Source: Betaproteobacteria bacterium (GTDB taxonomy: Bacteria > Pseudomonadota > Gammaproteobacteria > Burkholderiales > SG8-41). From it: a DNA stretch of 64,000 nucleotides. Of this stretch, positions 59,540-64,000 are shown piece by piece; positions within the stretch are counted from its first letter, which is position 1; every line of letters starts with the position of its first letter. A model generated the notes under the pieces. That model was not told the DNA's origin and ran no database searches. It saw only the letters and a list, made by a program, of their open reading frames with translations. The stretch is taken from positions 1-64,000 of the forward strand of contig JACPTK010000055.1 in NCBI GenBank assembly GCA_016192825.1. Reading direction: 5' to 3'. Made by a program: the position numbers and the translations under genes.

Positions 59540-61492
59540 ATGACAATCGAGGCGACCATCCAGCCAAGCCGGTTCCAGCGGCTGCTTCAGGAATCCGAGG
59601 GCGTGCGCGCGATCCGGACGTTCTCCGGCGCCTGGCGCGGCCTTTTCAAGACGGTGGCGGCGGGTTACAGCGTGATGCTGATCTACTCCGTGATGTCCAG
59701 CCAGTGGACTTCGGCGGACCTGCGCGGCATGTTCATCATGCTGGTGTCGGTGATGATCTTCCTGCGCTACCCGGCGACCCGGAAATCGCCCATGCACCGG
59801 CCGAGCGCGGTGGATTTCATACTGATCGTGCTGAGCGTCGCCGCATTCGGCAACTTTGTCCTGGACTATGAGCAGATGGCGTGGCGGGTCGGAGAGCCGA
59901 CGGCGCGCGACGTGATATTAGGCATCGTCGCGATCGGGCTGGTGCTGGAAGCGTGCCGTCGCGCGATGAGCGTGATTCTGCCCGCGTTGGCGCTTCTCAT
60001 GCTCCTGTACGCGTATCTCGGGCCCTACCTGCCGGGCACGTTGTTCGGTCATCAGGGCTTTTCCGCGGCCCACATCATCGGGGATGTTTACGCCTCGATG
60101 AACGGCATCTTCGGGTTTGTCGCCTACGTGTTCATCGCGTTCGTGATGCTGTTCGTGATCATGGGATCGCTCTTCGAGCGGTTCGGCGCGGGTACTTTCT
60201 TCATCGAATTGCCGGTCGCGCTCGTGGGGCGCTTGCGGGGCGGTCCGGCCAAGGCCGCGGTCGTGGCAAGCGGCTTGTTCGGCAGCATCTCCGGCAGCGC
60301 CACCGGCAACGTGATGGCGACCGGCACCTTCACCATCCCGCTCATGAAGAAGACCGGCTACCGGCCCGAGGTGGCGGGGGCCATCGAGTCGGCCGCGTCC
60401 ACCGGCGGGATGTTCATGCCGCCGGTCATGGGGGCCGGGGCGTTCCTCATGGCCGAAATGCTGCACGTTCCGTACGCGGACATCGTCAAGATCGCGCTGG
60501 TGCCGGCGCTGCTGTACTTCTTTGCGATCATGGCCATGGTCCACTTCGAAGCCCTGAGAACGGGAATCGGCGGCGTTCCTCCGAAGGATCGTATCAGCGC
60601 CCGGACGGTGATCAAGGCCGGATGGTATTACATGATCCCGATTGTGGTCCTGTTCTACGTGCTGTTCACCGGCAGCAGCGCTTCCCTGGCGGCGTTCCTG
60701 GCCATCTCCAGCTTCCTCGTGCTCATGGCGATCAAGTATTTCGCCAGGGGCGAGTTCAAGAAATTTTTCATCACCCTGTTCGACGCGCTGGCGGAGGGTG
60801 GCGACAAGTCCCTGATCGTGGGCTCCACGGCGGGCCCGGTGGGCATCATCATCGGCATCGCGCTGCTCTCGGGGCTCGCGTTCAAGTTCTCCGCGCTGGT
60901 GCTTGCCTATACCTTCGGCTACCAGTGGGCCGCATTGCTGCTGGTCATGCTCGCGACTTTCGTGCTCGGGCTGGGGATCACCGTCACGGCGGATTACCTG
61001 ATCCTGGCGCTGCTCGCGGTGCCGGCCATGGGGCAGATGGGCATACCGCTGCTCGCCGCCCATTTCTCCGTGTTCTGGTTCAGCCAGTCGTCGAACGTCA
61101 CGCCACCGGTGTGCATGGCGGCGTTCGCCGGGGCCAGCATCGCGGGCGCCCATCCCTACCGCACGGGGCTGCAATCCATGCGGTTCTCATCCTATCTGTA
61201 CATCATGCCGTTCATGTTCGTCTATTCGCCGATTCTCATGCCCAATGGATTCTCCGCCGAGGTCCTTTATTGCTGGCTGCTGCTGTTCTTTTCGGCGATC
61301 CCCTACGCGGCGGGGGCGATGGGGTACCTGTTCGGACCATTGAACGCCCTGCAGCGCAGCCTGTTGATCGCATCCGCGTGCCTGTTCATCTTCCCTTCGA
61401 TCACGGCGGATATCGTCGGCACGGCGCTTTTACTGGCGGTCGCCGTTCCCGATTACCTGAAGTCAAGGCTGGCCGCGGCGAAGGCGAATTGA
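59540..61492 (+). CDS. TRAP transporter fused permease (4TM/12TM)
   Basis: The 650-residue inner-membrane protein has about 16 hydrophobic segments. Its first part corresponds to the small DctQ-like subunit and the rest to the DctM-like subunit, with GGPAKAAVVASGLFGSISGSATGNVMATGTFTIPLMKKTGY and SAASTGGMFMPPVMGAGAFLMAE. Such fusions pair with TAXI receptors; its partner is the gene at 57774. It drives sodium-coupled uptake of an organic acid. Ribosome site GGGGG-ATTTGA before ATG 59540 is weak. Confidence 0.93.
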   Translation: MTIEATIQPSRFQRLLQESEGVRAIRTFSGAWRGLFKTVAAGYSVMLIYSVMSSQWTSADLRGMFIMLVSVMIFLRYPATRKSPMHRPSAVDFILIVLSVAAFGNFVLDYEQMAWRVGEPTARDVILGIVAIGLVLEACRRAMSVILPALALLMLLYAYLGPYLPGTLFGHQGFSAAHIIGDVYASMNGIFGFVAYVFIAFVMLFVIMGSLFERFGAGTFFIELPVALVGRLRGGPAKAAVVASGLFGSISGSATGNVMATGTFTIPLMKKTGYRPEVAGAIESAASTGGMFMPPVMGAGAFLMAEMLHVPYADIVKIALVPALLYFFAIMAMVHFEALRTGIGGVPPKDRISARTVIKAGWYYMIPIVVLFYVLFTGSSASLAAFLAISSFLVLMAIKYFARGEFKKFFITLFDALAEGGDKSLIVGSTAGPVGIIIGIALLSGLAFKFSALVLAYTFGYQWAALLLVMLATFVLGLGITVTADYLILALLAVPAMGQMGIPLLAAHFSVFWFSQSSNVTPPVCMAAFAGASIAGAHPYRTGLQSMRFSSYLYIMPFMFVYSPILMPNGFSAEVLYCWLLLFFSAIPYAAGAMGYLFGPLNALQRSLLIASACLFIFPSITADIVGTALLLAVAVPDYLKSRLAAAKAN

Positions 61493-61522
61493 CGACTCGC
61501 TACGCTTGACCAGTGAGGCTGA

Positions 61523-61822
61523 ATGGAAGATCAGAAGCGACGCGACAGCAGGTTCGAACGGCTCACCGGGTACTTTCGCGCTTCGAGCTTTCAATACCTG
61601 GCGCCAAGCCTCGGCTTCGTTGACGTGCACCCCGGACGCGCTCGATTTCCCGAGGCCGGTGAACACGTCGCCGAGGGCGGCTGCCTGTTCGTCATACGCA
61701 GATTCAAGAATGGGGTCGAGGTGAGAGCGGCGGCGGCCGGGGCGCTTGCCTCCGTAATGGTCGAGAGAGGCGCTTTCGTCGAGTTCGGCCAGCCGCTCGC
61801 GACCATCGATCACTCGGGTTGA
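61523..61822 (+). CDS. Biotin/lipoyl-carrier-like domain protein with altered AMKM motif
   Basis: The 99-residue protein follows a biotinyl/lipoyl barrel pattern (EAGEHVAEGGCLFVIRRFKNGVEVRAAAAGALASVMVERGAFVEFGQPLATID). Where biotin carriers read E-A-M-K-M, it reads R-R-F-K-N: the acceptor Lys is kept but its flanking Met/Ala are lost. It may not be biotinylated by the usual ligase. It is followed by a normal BCCP 6 bp downstream. Confidence 0.7.
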   Translation: MEDQKRRDSRFERLTGYFRASSFQYLAPSLGFVDVHPGRARFPEAGEHVAEGGCLFVIRRFKNGVEVRAAAAGALASVMVERGAFVEFGQPLATIDHSG

Positions 61823-61828
61823 CACAGC

Positions 61829-62332
61829 ATGGAATGGACCGAACGGCAAATACTCGAAACGCTGCGGCTGATCGAGGACTCCGATTTCGACGAAGTCAAG
61901 CTCGAAACGGAGAATTTCAAGCTGCATGTGCGCAAGACCGGGGCGCCTGCAGCCCTGGCGGAGATTCAGGCGCCAACCGGCGCGTCCGGCGCGCGTGCGT
62001 CGCCTGAGCACGCCGCTGCGAGGAAAACCGCAGCGGTTGTCCAGCGTAGCGCGGGCCGTGCGGGCGGTGAGGAGGCCGCCATTCCGGAAGGCGTGGTGGC
62101 GATCCGCGCCCCCATGATTGGAACCTTCTACCGCGCCCCGGCGCCGCAGCTTGCGCCGTTCGTCGAAGTTGGAGACAGCGTCAAGCCGGAAGATACCGTC
62201 TGCCTGGTCGAGGTCATGAAGCTCTTCAATACGATCAGGGCGGGGGTCGCAGGCAAAGTCGTGAAGATACTCGCGCAGAATGCCGCCACGGTTAAGCGAG
62301 ATCAGGTCCTGATGCTGATCGAGCCGAGCTGA
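61829..62332 (+). CDS. Biotin carboxyl carrier protein (AccB-like)
   Basis: The 167-residue protein begins MEWTERQILETLRLIEDSDFDEVKLETENFKLHVRK, has an Ala/Gly-rich linker and the biotinyl domain IRAPMIGTFYRAPAP...VCLVEVMKLFNTIRAGVAGKVVKIL with the biotin-accepting Lys in EVMKLF. It would carry carboxybiotin between the carboxylase and transferase. The biotin carboxylase next to it is broken, so another carboxylase must supply it if it is active. Confidence 0.9.
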   Translation: MEWTERQILETLRLIEDSDFDEVKLETENFKLHVRKTGAPAALAEIQAPTGASGARASPEHAAARKTAAVVQRSAGRAGGEEAAIPEGVVAIRAPMIGTFYRAPAPQLAPFVEVGDSVKPEDTVCLVEVMKLFNTIRAGVAGKVVKILAQNAATVKRDQVLMLIEPS

Positions 62333-62344
62333 AGGCGCCGCGGT

Positions 62345-63100
62345 GGCCATAAATTACTGCGGCGGTTGGAGCGGGCTGCGATGCCCTGCATCCCGGGTAT
62401 GGTTTTCTTTCCGAGCGCGCCTCGTTCCGGCGTCTGTGCGACGAGGCGGGCGTGAGGTTTATCGGCCCTCACGCCGAGGCGATCGCCGCCATGGGCGACA
62501 AGCTCACAGCGCTGGGGTTGGCCAAGGCGAATGATGTGCCGACCATTCCAGACTGCTCCGTGCAGCGCAGACATCAGAAACTGGTCGAGGAGGCGCCGTC
62601 ACCCGTGGTCGATGGTCCGCTGCGCGAGTCGCTGACCGCATCTGCGCTCCGGCTGGCGAAGGCCGCGTCCTACGTCGGAGCAGGCACCGTCGAATTCATC
62701 GTGGACCTGGATAGCAAGGCCTACTATTTCCTGGAGATGAACACCCGGATCCAGGTCGAGCACCGGGTTCATGCCCTGTCCGGGGGCGATCGTCGATTGG
62801 CAACAGCCCGACGCAGCCGAGGCGCGCGTGGATACACACTGCTATCCGGGATACGCCATCCCGCCGTTCTACGACTCGATGATCGGCAAACTGATCGTGC
62901 GCGGCGCGGACAGGCGGGAAGCGATCGAAAGAACGCTGTCTGCGCTGGGGCGCTTCGTTATCGGCGGCGTGCCTACGACACTGCCCTTCAGCCGGGCGCT
63001 CGTCTCCGGCGAGGACTTCAGACGGTCTGCGATAACGACGAGCTGGCTCGAACACGTTTTTCTTCCGCGGTATCTTGATGATTCCGAGGCGCAACGATGA
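62345..63100 (+). pseudogene. Biotin carboxylase pseudogene with internal deletions
   Basis: In frame from about 62369: DALHPGYGFLSERASF, GVRFIGPHAEAIAAMGDKLTA, then a jump to CSVQRRHQKLVEEAPSP and EFIVDLDSKAYYFLEMNTRIQVEH, where the frame breaks. A different frame resumes with PGAIVDWQQPDAAEARVDTHCYPGYAIPPFYDSMIGKLIVRG. The N-terminal portion, the ATP-grasp core between VPTIP and CSVQRR, and the segment after QVEH are all missing. Decay by at least three deletions plus a frameshift. Confidence 0.85.
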
Positions 63101-64000
63101 GGGAAGTACGAATAATCGATACCACCTTGCGTGATGCTCCGCAGTGCCTGTGGGCGACGAGGATGACCGCCGCCATGATGATGCCGGTGGCGGAGATGAT
63201 GGACCGGGCCGGGTTCGGGCGCATCGACCTCGCGGCGGCGATCCAGTTCGACGTCTGCGTGCGGTATCTCAAGGAGAATCCGTGGGAGAAGTTCAGGCTC
63301 CTGCGGGAAAAAATCGTGAACACGCCGCTCCAGGCCACCGTGCGCGGCCGCAGTCTCGTGAGCTTCGACATCCTGCCCGACGACATCATCGGGCTGTGGG
63401 TCGAGCGGCTGGTCGCCAACGGCTTTCGCGTGGTGTGCGCGATGGACGGGTTGAACGACGTCGACAATCTGGTCGTCAGCCTCAAGCTGGCCAAGGCGCT
63501 GGGCGTCACGACGGAGGCGTCGCTGGCATACGCCCTGAGCCCCGTTCACACCGACGAGCACTATGCCTCCGCCGCTGCGGAAGTCGTCAGCAGGATCGGG
63601 GTTGACATCGTCAAGATTCGCGATGCGGGCGGCCTGCTCACGCCGGACCGGGTCAGAACCCTCGTCCCCGCGCTCAAGCGCGTCCTCGGGAAAACCAGGC
63701 TGGCGCTGCATGGCCACTGCCTCACCGGGCTTGCGCCGCTCGTTTATCTGGAAGGCATCAAGCTCGGCGTCGACGAGGTGGCGACCTCGATCGCGCCTCT
63801 GGCAAACGGCCCCGCCCAACCGGCCACGCAGACGTTCGTGCGCAACGCGCGCCTCCTCGGCTTCGAAACCGGTGTCGATCTCGAGCTCGCGGATCAGGTC
63901 GGGGAGCACTTCCGGCGAGTCGCCGAGCAGGAGGGCTTGCCGCTCGGGGTGCCGGCCGAATACGACGAATTCCACTTCAAGCATCAGGTTCCAGGCGGCA
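63097..64000 (+). CDS. Carboxyltransferase (pyruvate/oxaloacetate decarboxylase-alpha, HMGL-like), 3' cut by window edge
   Basis: The protein starts MREVRIIDTTLRDAPQCLWATRMT, the HMG-CoA-lyase-like barrel start of the biotin-dependent carboxyltransferase, and continues with the metal/substrate residues IRDAGGLLTPDRV, LALHGHCLTGLAPL and APLANGPAQPATQTF. The ATG overlaps the TGA of the broken biotin carboxylase (ATGA). At least 301 residues are present and the end lies outside the window. It could carboxylate or decarboxylate a 2-oxoacid with the BCCP next to it. Confidence 0.9.
   Translation, partial: MREVRIIDTTLRDAPQCLWATRMTAAMMMPVAEMMDRAGFGRIDLAAAIQFDVCVRYLKENPWEKFRLLREKIVNTPLQATVRGRSLVSFDILPDDIIGLWVERLVANGFRVVCAMDGLNDVDNLVVSLKLAKALGVTTEASLAYALSPVHTDEHYASAAAEVVSRIGVDIVKIRDAGGLLTPDRVRTLVPALKRVLGKTRLALHGHCLTGLAPLVYLEGIKLGVDEVATSIAPLANGPAQPATQTFVRNARLLGFETGVDLELADQVGEHFRRVAEQEGLPLGVPAEYDEFHFKHQVPGG

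Overview
The window reads as chromosomal DNA of a GC-rich proteobacterium, most probably a betaproteobacterium of the Burkholderiales type. The clues are several Bug-type periplasmic tricarboxylate receptors, many MmgE/PrpD proteins, tricarballylate-dehydrogenase-like flavoproteins, a TAXI-TRAP transporter and dense catabolic operons next to LysR regulators. I cannot name a species. No rRNA, tRNA, CRISPR array or intact transposase gene was recognised. || 1-8.1 kb: a mixed housekeeping stretch. It holds a SAM methyltransferase whose reading frame is interrupted by an in-frame TGA at the expected cysteine (a good selenocysteine candidate with a SECIS-like hairpin), an MFS transporter, a quinone oxidoreductase, an adenylate kinase, a degenerate EAL protein and an alpha/beta hydrolase. 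8.3-17.9 kb: a block of visibly lower GC and different codon use, with a LysR gene divergent from an operon of a TcuA-like flavoprotein, an SDR, three MmgE/PrpD proteins and a Bug receptor; a hairpin-ended mobile-like element lies at its right edge. 17.9-25.5 kb: ordinary genes (ATP-grasp ligase, methyltransferase, GNAT, TPR protein, thioesterase-like protein, 2-hydroxyacid dehydrogenase) separated by short-repeat arrays. || 25.8-40.7 kb: carboxylic-acid catabolism (SDR, dienelactone hydrolase, two Bug receptors, two Asp/Glu-racemase-like proteins, a flavoprotein, an aminotransferase, an isopropylmalate-dehydrogenase-like enzyme, an Ldh-type oxidoreductase, two MmgE/PrpD), with a patch of decayed genes at 28.6-29.1 kb. 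40.8-57.6 kb: a LysR gene; a leftward operon with a two-subunit B12-dependent acyl-CoA mutase, two MmgE/PrpD and MeaB; and a rightward operon with a FadH/Old-Yellow-Enzyme flavoprotein, a metallo-beta-lactamase-fold hydrolase, two MmgE/PrpD and a two-subunit molybdoenzyme closely resembling pyrogallol-phloroglucinol transhydroxylase. 57.8-64 kb: TAXI-TRAP receptor and fused permease, two biotin/lipoyl-carrier-like proteins, a decayed biotin carboxylase and a carboxyltransferase running off the end. || Working model (inference): the 35-64 kb part is a catabolic region importing organic acids (Bug, TAXI-TRAP) and processing them through CoA-ester, mutase, hydratase-like and transhydroxylase chemistry. 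Nine MmgE/PrpD paralogues lie within about 42 kb, two of them without the usual active-site residues. Three promoter regions of this part share an AT-rich palindrome. Many intergenic spaces hold arrays of 7-, 8- or 15-bp repeats of unrelated sequence, usually arranged as inverted halves and often overlapping the neighbouring stop codons.
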